Source: Periplaneta americana
Lineage: Eukaryota; Arthropoda; Insecta; Blattodea; Blattidae
DNA: 64,000 bases
Assembly: GCF_040183065.1 (NCBI RefSeq)
Contig: NC_091131.1
Location: 100,378,330 to 100,442,329 of the forward strand
Direction of reading: 5' to 3'
Part shown: piece by piece, positions 35,553 to 45,003 of the stretch
How the letters are laid out: each line of letters begins with the position of its first letter
Position numbering within the stretch: the stretch's first letter is position 1
Made by a program: the position numbers and the translations under genes
Notes under the pieces: model-generated
Database searches by the model: none
What the model was told of the DNA's origin: nothing
What the model saw: the letters and a program-made list of their open reading frames with translations, nothing else

Positions 35553-35561
35553 TACAGTATT

Positions 35562-36018
35562 TATATACACGAGGGAGAATCAAAAAGTAACCTTGGAGTG
35601 GTAATTGTTTTAATTGAATATCACTGTTCAATATAGTCCCAACTACGTTCAATGCAAGTGTTCCTGTTATTCTATGTTAAAAGTGATGAAGTGTTTGTAG
35701 TCTTATTATACATATCGTCGTTGTTCCGGAAATAACTCTTATGTGACATATTTGTCGATTTCAGATTTTTGCTCTATTAAATAACTTAAATAGTGATACA
35801 GCAAATAATAAAATCTCCTATATGTAATTATATTTCTTTGTTTCGAAAATGTAAGAATTCCCAATCTCCTATGCACTACTACCATAGAAGAATAAATGTG
35901 TTTTTCTTCCTACTGAAAAATTCCATGTTTTGTACATAGGAGTTATTGCAGGAACAACGATGATATTCAATTAATAAAACAATTATTAAGGTTACTTTTT
36001 GACTCTCCCTTGTATATA
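35562..36018. mobile_element. mariner-type MITE
   Basis: The ends are GAGGGAGAATCAAAAAGTAA and the inverse of AGGGAGAGTCAAAAAGTAAC within TATATAC flanks. An inner inverted pair (CATATCGTCGTTGTTCC and the inverse of ATATCATCGTTGTTCC) lies at 35708 and 35965. It directly follows the foldback element, with about 17 bp between them. Confidence 0.8.
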
Positions 36019-36841
36019 CCGTGGGCTTGTCAAACTTCCGTATTTTGTACGGACAGTTTGTATTTTAAGACCCGTGTCCGTATCGTACAAGTAAAAAAGT
36101 GACGAAATGTCCGTATTTTCTGGTTTGGACTCGGAAAGGAGATTAATAATTGGTTGTTACATTTTTCGAGGGATGGTACTGCACCTACTACACCAACGGT
36201 CATAGCGACTATTTTGCACTGTACTTTGGGTTTTAAAGATAGACCAAAAAGGGTTTTAAAGATAGACTGCATCCACAAATTACGATGCCTGCTTCCAGGA
36301 GAAAACATAAATTCATTCCCAAGATAGCTAAACAGAAACTAGAGATACTGATATTGAAGGTGAAAATATGAAAGAAGGGATTCGAAGAAAATATTCTGAA
36401 CTCTTAAGATCAACTTATTTCATATCTCAAACTATGGGAAGGGTGCTGAACAGTTTTCATGAATTCAAGTTTTTCAGGTTACGAATTATGTCGACAAATC
36501 TGCTGAGTTTATATATTCACTCGTTTCTAATCCTAATGTTGCTATCAATATTGACAAACTTTTTTGAAGTCGTGTTCGTGAATCTTGTACTTTGAAAAAA
36601 AAAATCAAATAAAATTTAGAGAAGTAGGAAGGAAAAAAAGCGACCCGAACAGAGAATTGAAAGGTATAAATCTATGTTAAGTTTTCAACAATTTAAAATA
36701 AAGTGAAAACAAATTTTAGAAACCTAAACAACAGCAAAACACTACCTGCTATCGACTTAACCCCACAAGAAACATAGGCATAGAAGCAATATACAACAAA
36801 AACTTTAATATGCATATAATAATTACATGTTTATTGTAGAA
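36019..36841. other. no supported gene
   Basis: A 92-codon minus-strand frame at 36030-36308 and a 75-codon plus frame at 36368 have no recognisable domain. TCCGTATTTTGTACGG near 36039 is self-complementary. Confidence 0.4.
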
Positions 36842-37076
36842 CCGTCATTTCCCATAACTATGGTCCTGAAACACAACTATGGTCCACGATACAACCATTC
36901 AAAGAACATTGTAGACGTAACATAGACCGTTCGTAGATAGCTGCAGTGACTTGAGTTCAAACTACAGTGCAGCAAAAAATAGATAAACGAGATACTACGT
37001 TATGGAGTACAACATTTGAATGGTTGTATCGTGGACCATAGTTGTGTTCCAGGACCATAGTTATGGGAAATGACGG
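36842..37076. mobile_element. MITE with perfect terminal repeats of about 60 bp
   Basis: The ends start CCGTCATTTCCCATAACTAT and the right arm is its inverse with only about one difference over 60 bp. Within each arm AACTATGGTCC occurs twice. The near-identity of the arms suggests a recent insertion. No clear target duplication. Confidence 0.88.
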
Positions 37077-37374
37077 AAACAAATTTGAACACAATTCCTT
37101 ATGTACAAAAAGATGTAAATACTGTATCCCACGATTTTAACGAAAGTAACTGATTTATAAACTGATGTTTATGGAATGTACATTTTATACAATTTTTAAC
37201 TTCATTCTATTTTTAAATTGACTAATTTGAACTTAATATAGGCAAGTTCAAAGGATTGATGGCATGTAGTAGGGTATTATGTTTAATTTAATATTATAAG
37301 ATCCACAATTAGACTGGGTTATCAACATTGTGTTCAATATAATACGAGTAGATAGGTTTATAACAAGGACCGAA

Positions 37375-37610
37375 GTCGGCCTGTGTAGCGCAGTCGGTAT
37401 AGCGTTAGCCTTCTGTGCTCGAGGTTACGGATTCGAACCCGGCCCAAGTCGATGGCATTTAAGTGTGCTTAAATGCGACAGGCTTATGTCAGTAGATTTA
37501 CTAGCATGTAAAAGAACTCCTGCGGTACAAAATTCCGGCACACCGGCGACGCTGATATAACCTCGACAGTTGCGAGAATCGTTGAATAAACTATAATTAA
37601 AAATTAAAAA
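37375..37610 (+). mobile_element. tRNA-derived SINE family D, full length
   Basis: The head has TGTAGCGCAGTCGGTATAGC and B box GGATTCGAACCC. The body runs ATGGCATTTAAGTGTGCTTA, GTCAGTAGATTTACTAGCAT and GGCACACCGGCGACGCTGAT, with the tail AATAAACTATAATTAAAAATT. A truncated inverted copy is at 25528-25660. Confidence 0.88.
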
Positions 37611-37867
37611 TTAACAAGGACCAGATGATGCTTTGATTAAAGCGAAAACGTTTGCCCAAACATGTAATATATAAGAACATGCAAATAACTAATGTATTCA
37701 CCCATTGATAAGTAAAGATGAAAATATTAAAAATAAATTTGTTACATAAATACTTATGTGGATAGCAAAATGACTTTGAAAATCGCATATCATCAGCTAA
37801 GTACCAGGTCTCATCAAAACAATTTGCTCCATTATATCCTGCCACAAGATATCTTTATATTCTACAT

Positions 37868-38470
37868 CCTACACAGTTTCAGTTGCTAGAAATTGGAACT
37901 CGCTTCTGAATGAAGTAAAATTATATAAATTCTTGTTTAACAGATTAACTGATTAATATTTGTTATTTGTAATGAAACTAACATCTGTCCATTCTTATTA
38001 TTACATTAATTTCTTTAAATAGATTACAAAATCTTTAATGGCATAATCTCATTATATTAATATTATTCTCAGTATATCAATATATTTTAGATATATACTT
38101 TGCTCCCTACAACATAGTTCCAGTAAATTATTAATAAATAAATTCTCATCATTAGCCAACTAGCTTTCTCAACTTAATTATAATTCTTTACATATTGCAT
38201 ATAGACTGAATTGAATTACATTAGCTTATAAATTAAGTTATTACCTTTCCGTATACGCATTATCTCAAATTAAATAAACATGTACTAATTGTTAAAATTC
38301 ATCTCAAGGATACTGCTGTAGAATCTTTAGTGTATAATACTGTAAATATTCATCATTTAAATATGTAGGCCTATGTCACTATTGTCTTGATTAAGCCTTG
38401 TTGAGTGGAAGGAAAGGCCTTATGGCCTTAACACTGCAACGAAAATATTGCATTCTATATAAACATAGGT
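37868..38470 (+). mobile_element. LINE 3' end with C-terminal coding scrap
   Basis: The frame NSLLNEVKLYKFLFNRLTD, ending at a stop near 37955, matches the WNSLP-type C-terminus of jockey/CR1 LINEs. About 450 bp later the 3' hairpin GGAAAGGCCTTATGGCCTTA and ACACTGC appear. The untranslated region between has no other features. Confidence 0.65.
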
Positions 38471-38599
38471 ATGTAAGAATGTGCTTGAAATGTATTGAGA
38501 CTATGAGATTGGGAAATGCTATCTTACGAATATAAAGAGATGTGGAGTAAGAATATCCAAACTAATAATTTTTTCTTTTTGACACAGATTTCACCATTC

Positions 38600-38830
38600 T
38601 TGCGCAATTCAATTTGAAAAACTCTGTGTTATACTAAAGAAACTGCCAGATTATGTCAACATTCGCGAGGTCATGAAAAGGCAAGTGCAGAAGAAATCGT
38701 ATGTTGCAAGGAAAGGTGTCCCAAGGAGTGCAGACACTTGATTTAAGGTCAATGCCAAAGAGTGGTGTTGTGAAAGTGGCAATTTGATTTATTACGGGGA
38801 AAAAATGCGATTTATTTCGTAAATATTGGA
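38600..38830 (+). other. unrecognised open stretch after a splice-acceptor-like tract
   Basis: A polypyrimidine tract ending TTTTTGACACAG at 38587 is followed by a frame encoding EKLCVILKKLPDYVNIREVM, KRQVQKKSYVARKGVPRSAD and, after one stop, FKVNAKEWCCESGN. It reads like real protein, with no low-complexity bias, but I do not recognise it. It may be an exon remnant of a host or mobile-element gene. Confidence 0.3.
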
Positions 38831-38955
38831 AATAGTTAAGATTTTTTGATAAATTGTCATTTTTTTAAATTAACGGAATGAAGCTCTTTACGTTTAACAT
38901 TTGCTATATTATATCATTAGTCATCTGTATCGAACATGACGTATATGTAATATAT

Positions 38956-39192
38956 GAAGGGATCAGAACCATAGTGGGCCAAGCGCCATTTACTAAAACC
39001 GTAGAAAACAAGGGTTAAAATGAAGTTATTACCATAATTTAATGGAAATATATGGCAAGTAATATAAAGTACACACATTCAAACTAAATGACATGTCAAT
39101 CTTCATTAAACTGTGGTATTCACTTAACTTTAACCCTTGCTTTCTCCGTTTTTAACAAATGGCGCTTGGTCCACTATGGCTCTGAACCCTTC
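38956..39192. mobile_element. MITE, 237 bp, ATAT duplication (family M1)
   Basis: It has the same length and the same termini as the copy at 378-614, with about 90 percent identity by eye, and ATAT on both sides. Confidence 0.9.
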
Positions 39193-39503
39193 ATATGAAG
39201 AAATATGTACAAAGTCAGTCTTAACGTATAGGCCTACTGATTTTCATTCCTGTAAGTTCAGCAGATTTTAAATTAACGCTGCGTTATGACCAATTATGAT
39301 ATTATATCGATATTTTCATTCCCTAGCAATTTATTTCTCCGAGTTTGAGGGTAACGTCATTCTGTGAAAGTCAGTATAGACTATATTTACTACACTTGTT
39401 ATCCCACGCATAATTATTCAAATAATGCTCGTCTGTTTATTATGAATGATAGCAAATATGTTAACTCTCATGCTCCGACCCGTGTACAAAATACATTTTT
39501 AGT

Positions 39504-39743
39504 ACGTTATTTTACGACGCTTTATCAACATCTCAGGTTATTTAGCGTCTGAATGAGATGGTGATAATGCCGGTGAAATGAGTCCGGGGACCAACACCGA
39601 AAGTTACCACCATTTGCTCATATTGGGTTGAGGGAAAACCCTGGAAAAAACCTCAACCAAGTAACTTGCCCCGATCGGGAATCGAACCCGGGCCACCTGG
39701 TTTCGCGGCTAGACGCGCTAACCGTTACTCCATAGGTGTGGAC
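39504..39743 (-). mobile_element. tRNA-derived SINE, body A with head 1, minus strand
   Basis: It is colinear with 6288-6525 (B box GGTTCGATTCCC on the minus strand). The target duplication AAATACATTTT is visible at 39488-39498 and 39745-39755, confirming a retroposition event. Confidence 0.92.
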
Positions 39744-39975
39744 TAAATACATTTTATAGTATGTAAGTTGGCTATAACTAAGTATTAAACGTAATGTTTT
39801 ATTTTCATGTGAAAATGCGAAAAATTTCGAATTTAGATATATATGATCAAATGAAACCCGAAAAGAGTTTACGCAAAGCTCACTTATTCCCAAGGAAGAA
39901 GTTGAGCTATGGTCGAGAAGACAAAGCAGAGCGTCGGAGGTCCCAAATCAAACTTATATCACAGTCTAGTATATA

Positions 39976-40126
39976 CAGTCACGAAGCTCAATACGTAGGC
40001 AATATGCATCCATAGGTAGTTGCTAACCACTAGGATCGCTACTATCGCCTCATTACAGACAATGCGAAATAGTACCGGCACAGTCTATTGTTCCTAGTAT
40101 CCTTAACAACTCAAGCTTCGTGACTG
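39976..40126. mobile_element. foldback MITE, 151 bp
   Basis: The ends are CAGTCACGAAGCTCAATACG and the inverse of CAGTCACGAAGCTTGAGTTG. Inner segments (CACTAGGATCGCTACTATCG and TATTGTTCCTAGTATCCTTA) also pair, so the whole unit can form a long hairpin. It lies 6 bp from the next MITE. Confidence 0.75.
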
Positions 40127-40132
40127 GTCTGG

Positions 40133-40314
40133 CAGCGGTCCTCAGAGCAGAGCACCCTGGGGCTAGCGTCTCTTACCCGCGGAAAACACAGTGCACCATG
40201 GTGCACTCGTAGCTACTAGCGGGCATGCTCTCTTCCTCTTCCTGCTGCACGACGGAGCACACGGGACGGCACCGCTTACCCTTCGCACATTTCAGCGAGT
40301 GCTGACGACCATTG
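40133..40314. mobile_element. hAT-like MITE, 182 bp
   Basis: It shares the CAGCGGTCCTC end, GGGGCTAGCGTCTCTTACCC and TTTCAGCGAGTGCTGACGAC with 10672-10853. No clear 8 bp duplication is left. Confidence 0.75.
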
Positions 40315-41227
40315 TACTAGACTGTGATTATATCTACAAAAAGTGCGCCAGACTCTAGTACATTAGATCAAAGAGCTAAAGCCAGGTGGTGGGGGGCTTG
40401 GAGATGAAAGGAGGGGTGGACTCTATGCAAGTAGCTTGTGCGTTATGGAATAGGAAATAAGTAAAAATCTCCATTGGGAAAGGAGGAAAAGAAATCAGAG
40501 AACAGAAATAAACTTAACAATAGGCTATTATTATTTGTTATTCATCAAATCTATACTAATAATAAATCTGTAGCCGAAATTTTTCTGGTATTTTCGATTT
40601 TCAAAAAATAATTGGTCCTAACATATATAATTAACCACCCTGAAACCGAAAATCGCTTTGTTGAAATTTTTGTTTGTATGTCTGTCTGTCTGTATGTTTG
40701 TTATCTTTTTCACGCGATAATGGCTGAACGGATTTCGATGAAAATTGGAATATAAATTAAGTTCGTTGTAACTTAGATTTTAGGCTATATGGCATTCAAA
40801 ATACATTATTTAAAAGGGGGGTTATAAGGGGGCCTGAATTAAATAAATCGAAATATCTCGCTTATTATTGACTTTTGTGAAAAATGGTTACATAACAAAA
40901 GTTTCTTTAAAAATAATTTGCGATACGTTTTATTCCTTGAAAAATTTTGATAGGATTGATATTTAATGATATAAATGAGTTTTAAAATTAAAATAACTGC
41001 CATCTAACGCCGTATAATGAAATAAAAAACAAATGACTTCATATATAAGGGACCTTGGACAGCAACAATCGAAAGCTATGAAAGCTAGCCTACAGAGAAT
41101 GTTTCTGTGTTTGTATGAAGTAATATCGGAAGCTAAATTAACCGATTTGTATAATTAATTATTATTTCACCATTGGAAAGTGTAATTTCTCTAGATGGAC
41201 ATAATGCTATAATGTTATTACAGTAAC

Positions 41228-41362
41228 TTCTAATATAATATAATATAATATAATATAATATAATATAATATAATATAATATAATATAATATAATATAATA
41301 TAATATAATATAATATAATATAATATAATATAATATAATATAATATAATATAATATAATATG
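41228..41362. repeat. (ATAAT)n microsatellite, about 27 copies
   Basis: Uninterrupted pentanucleotide array inside the Helitron. The Ile/Leu/Tyr frame on the minus strand is a by-product. Confidence 0.97.
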
Positions 41363-41382
41363 TAATATAATTTAAGTTATTT

Positions 41383-41545
41383 GAAGGGTTCAGAACCATA
41401 GTGGGCCAAACTCCATTTACTGAATACGTAGAAAACAAAGGTTAAAATTAAGTTATTACCATAATTCAATGGAAACATATAGCAAGTCAAATAAAGTATA
41501 GATATTAAATCTAAATGATGTCAATGTTCATTAAACTATGGTTGC
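41383..41545 (+). mobile_element. MITE family M1, right end missing
   Basis: It begins GAAGGGTTCAGAACCATAGT and follows the 38956 copy for about 160 bp before diverging. It lies inside the Helitron, so it inserted there or was carried along. Confidence 0.8.
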
Positions 41546-41961
41546 GTGTAATAACAATTAAGAAACATGTTAAAGGAATTGTCATTGCACCAATGAGTGT
41601 CTCTGGACCGAAATGATCGCATTTTAATTATTTGGATGCAATTTAAATTAAGTAACATATTAAACGATTTATCCTTTTATGAAACACGAATGTTCCCTGG
41701 ATCAAATGTCCTATTTTAATTATGTAATTACTTTATATTTATTTCTAACGGGTGCAGCGGAGCGCACGGGTACGGCTAGTGCATAATAAAATAAGAACAA
41801 TTTCCATTCTTCGTTGCCATCTGCATGGGAAGTCAACTATTTTCAGTTGCATAATAGATAAAAAAATTGTCTGTGCCGTGAATAAGAGAAGTGTATTCCA
41901 GTGTCCTTAAGAATAGCTGTGTTTTCGCTTTGAGTAAGCACACAACGATGGTCTACTTTTA

Positions 41962-42205
41962 TAGGTGGTTATTTAACGGCGCTATATCAAGTAGGTTATT
42001 TAGCGTCGATGGAATTGGTGAAAGCGAGATGATATTTGGCGAGACGAGGTCGAGGACCCGTCACAATTCTAGATTACCTAGCATTCGCCTTAAAGTTGAG
42101 GAAAGTCTTCGAAAAACTCAACCAGGTAATCAGCCCAAGCGGGAATCGAACTCTTTGCAGCTCCGATAAGTAGGCAAACACCTCTGCCGAGTAAGCTTCG
42201 CCGAT
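41962..42205 (-). mobile_element. tRNA-derived SINE, body A with head 2, minus strand
   Basis: Colinear with the inverse of 8960-9224: GGTTATTTAGCGTCGATGG, CTTAAAGTTGAGGAAAG, AACCAGGTAATCAGCCCAAG and a degenerate B box. The head reads GGCGAAGCTTACTCGGCAGA on the minus strand. Confidence 0.85.
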
Positions 42206-43010
42206 GGCTGGTATGAAGCCACTCCTCCAAGCCTTGTCATTAACAAAGTTGCAGAAACTCTGTAATAACGTATACTATATTCTTTCACCTTCGTGGTTTT
42301 TTTATGTTTGTATGTTTTATTCTACAGGCTTCGAGGCAGACGTGCAGAATGAATGTGCAAGTACTTTTCCATTACATCAAAAGAAATGTAGTGGAATTTT
42401 ACAGCAAACTGGGTGTCACATTAGTCACTCTACTCCTTATGATAGGTGCGTTTATTCTTCAGGGAAACTGACACATGCAGTAATATATTTTATCTTGACA
42501 ATCGACCAAGGCGTAGCTCAATGAGGCGACAACTTTCACAAAAATGGAGTTCCGATCACCGGGAGATTCTGGGATGGAAAGTCGATGGTACAAAACATGC
42601 GACTATGAATCTTCAGCAAAAGTGGCAGCAGGGTGGAAGCGATAAAACCCTGCGCATTGAAAGGAGGGATAGATTACATTAAAATAAACGAAAAATCTAT
42701 TATATGTTTTGAGATTAAGTGTATGGCTAATTAAATAATAGCATCGAAAGTTTAAATTCGCTGGCAACGTCGCAGTGCCAAAGATTCCACACGGAGGCAT
42801 TGAACTCATCCGACGTGAGATGTAAACAAAATACTTCGCATTACAAAATCAAGCCACTGCTTCGGTCCAGATTTTCCTCGACAAATTTAAAATCTCCTCT
42901 TCCCGGTCAACAATTTCATCAGGTCGTTGTCGATTCCGATTGCGAAATGTTGGAATTACGCTGTCCATATCACGAACCAGCTAGCAGACAGTGATGAATA
43001 TTTCTGCACC
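42206..43010. other. unassigned stretch with a possible exon
   Basis: TTATTCTACAG at 42317-42327 is a good splice-acceptor shape and is followed by an open frame starting with codons for FEADVQNECASTFPLHQKK; a GTGCGT donor-like site is at 42446. A tRNA-like scrap (AAGGCGTAGCTCAATGAGG) lies at 42509. I recognise no family. Confidence 0.25.
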
Positions 43011-43014
43011 TGAT

Positions 43015-43180
43015 AATGAATGAATGAATGAATGAATGAATGAATGAATGAATGAATGATATAGCCGTCATGTCCCATGTAGGGCAAAGGCCTCCTATGC
43101 TGGGGGTAGGACCCCCTTTACAGGGGTGGCTCATGAATCTCACTTGGTGAGCCAATCCAGGCGAGTTGTAGATACTGTCG
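43015..43180. repeat. (GAAT)n and LINE-like tail fragment
   Basis: Ten GAAT units are followed by GTCCCATGTAGGGCAAAGGC and GGTGAGCCAATCCAGGCG, phrases that look like a dispersed repeat end. The family is not identified. Confidence 0.5.
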
Positions 43181-43269
43181 TGGTGCGGTTATTAATCCTG
43201 TTAAACTTTATTACTCTCACCACTTTATTCTTTGGTACTTTTATGCAATGTCCACGTATTACTAACATC

Positions 43270-43425
43270 AGAACTTAGACAAACACTGATATAGCTATTT
43301 ACAATATTTTAACTAGCACTTCCATGAAAACTGACTTTACTATTTACAATATTTTAATTAGCGCTTTCACAAACAATGACTTTACTATTTACAATATCTT
43401 TACACGCATATTTTCAATTTTCAAC
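43270..43425 (+). repeat. 45 bp tandem repeat, three copies
   Basis: CTATTTACAATAT recurs at 43295, 43340 and 43385, each with a preceding ACTGAC-type or ACTGATATAG block. The copies are diverged. Confidence 0.7.
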
Positions 43426-44269
43426 CAACACTTTGAAAATCACTGAGTTCACTATTAATTTATAATATTTAATATCCTACCGGAAACCTCTCTACATACG
43501 CGGGTAGAACGGCACGCAAGTTGCGATACGCCAACTTCACTTAAGATCGGAAGATCACGTAATACTGTGACAAGACGACCTTGACCATCGAAAGAAAGTC
43601 GAGAACAGCTGATCAGTGTTGTCACGTCTAGTCTTGTTAGTCAGGTAACAAATTTGCAATACTTTTTATTCATTTTACACGAAAACCATCAATTCTATTG
43701 AAATACGACAAAGGAAAAATATATTCTTTATTACATTCTCTATTGTTATTGACAGAAATTAAGATCCTATGAATAGTAATTATCCACAACGACGACATAT
43801 AAGTTTTCGGAAAAAAAAAAAACTTTTTTTATTTCGAAAACTATAAACTTCCCACCAATATGATATTAGATATTTTTGTTATACTCAATACGACCAAATC
43901 GCTCTGCGTTTCTGCAGGGTTATTTCACTTCCACACTTGTAAAATATTTAATCACCATCATGTGAACCATCAGGTTAGATATGAGGCGTAACCCTTAATC
44001 CAAAGTTCAATGATCGAGGTACGCTACAGCCAAAATAGATTTTTAGTTCCATTTTACATTTATCAACATTACCATCGGGTATCTTGTTCATTCGTAATGC
44101 AATAAACAAGTCATTACCGCACCATGTGACTCAAAAAGTCCGTAAATCTTCTATAAAGCATGACATCTCTGGTGGCCAACAAGGTAGCGAAAATATTTAA
44201 AATATTTATTAAAATATATTAAGTGGAGGTTGGGATTGAAGACTACATTTTTACCGACTCGGAATGTGA

Positions 44270-44698
44270 CTCCATTAAAACTGCTTACGGCTCGGATTCA
44301 AACCAAAATTGCTTCCTACTCCACAAAAAATTGCTTCAGACTCCACATAACACTGCTTCAAACTCAGAATCATAAAAAAATGATTGTGGCTGCGTTGTTT
44401 TCTACTTCAACTCAACTCAAAATTGCTTCCGACTCCGACTCAACCCAACATTGCTTCCGTATCTGACTCAACTAAAAATTGCTTCAGACTCTGAGTTAAC
44501 TAAAAATTGCTTCAGACTCTGACTCAATTAAAAATTGCTTCAGATTCAGACTCAAAACCAAAATTTATTCCGACTCAACCCAAAATTGCTTCCGACTCAG
44601 ACTCAATCCATTAATGTTTCCGACTCAATCCAAATAGTGCTTCCGACTCAATCCAAATAGGCCTAGTGCTTCCGACTCAATCCAATATTATCGAACAG
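44270..44698 (+). repeat. 22 bp tandem array, left part
   Basis: Degenerate units near AATTGCTTCCGACTCAACCC are repeated about 18 times, with periods of 22-26 bp. The same array in the same orientation resumes at 48755-49135. The open frame through it mirrors the repeat. Confidence 0.85.
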
Positions 44699-45003
44699 TC
44701 ACTCCTGGCATTCCCTCTCAGTTATCTGTCCATACATCATCACTCAGTCTAAAACATGTAACATCGGGTGAAACACGCCTCCTTGTCTGGACGTAAACAA
44801 CTGAACAACTATGTAAGTATAAATATAATAAACTTTTTAAAAAATGCTGAATCAGCTCACAACCTTTCAAAATTATTAATAAGCTATTAACTTAAATATT
44901 TTCAGACAAATATGGCATTCACCACGACGAATTAGACTGCGTGCTCTCCTACCAACAGCATTTGCATCACAGCTTTTTCCATCCCTTTTAAATTTATACA
45001 TTA

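Larger units (their letters stand above)
40550..41779 (+). mobile_element. non-autonomous Helitron, complete ends
   Basis: The 5' end is TCTATACTAATAATAAATCT and the 3' end GCGCACGGGTACGGCTAG; it sits between A and T, the canonical Helitron target. GTGC and GCAC can pair just upstream of the CTAG end. Helitrons move by rolling-circle replication using a Rep/helicase protein that this copy lacks. It carries a TAATA microsatellite and part of an M1 MITE. Confidence 0.9.

Noticed and set aside
40133-40314. 8 bp target duplication for the second hAT-like MITE
   Set aside because: Flanks tggtctgg and tactagac do not match well enough to claim it.
41133-41438. 101-codon Ile/Leu/Tyr frame
   Set aside because: It is the (ATAAT)n array read on the minus strand inside the Helitron.
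44230-44466. 78-codon frame with repeated NCFR/KIAS phrases
   Set aside because: It follows the 22 bp array and the same wording returns in the right half of the array at 48849.
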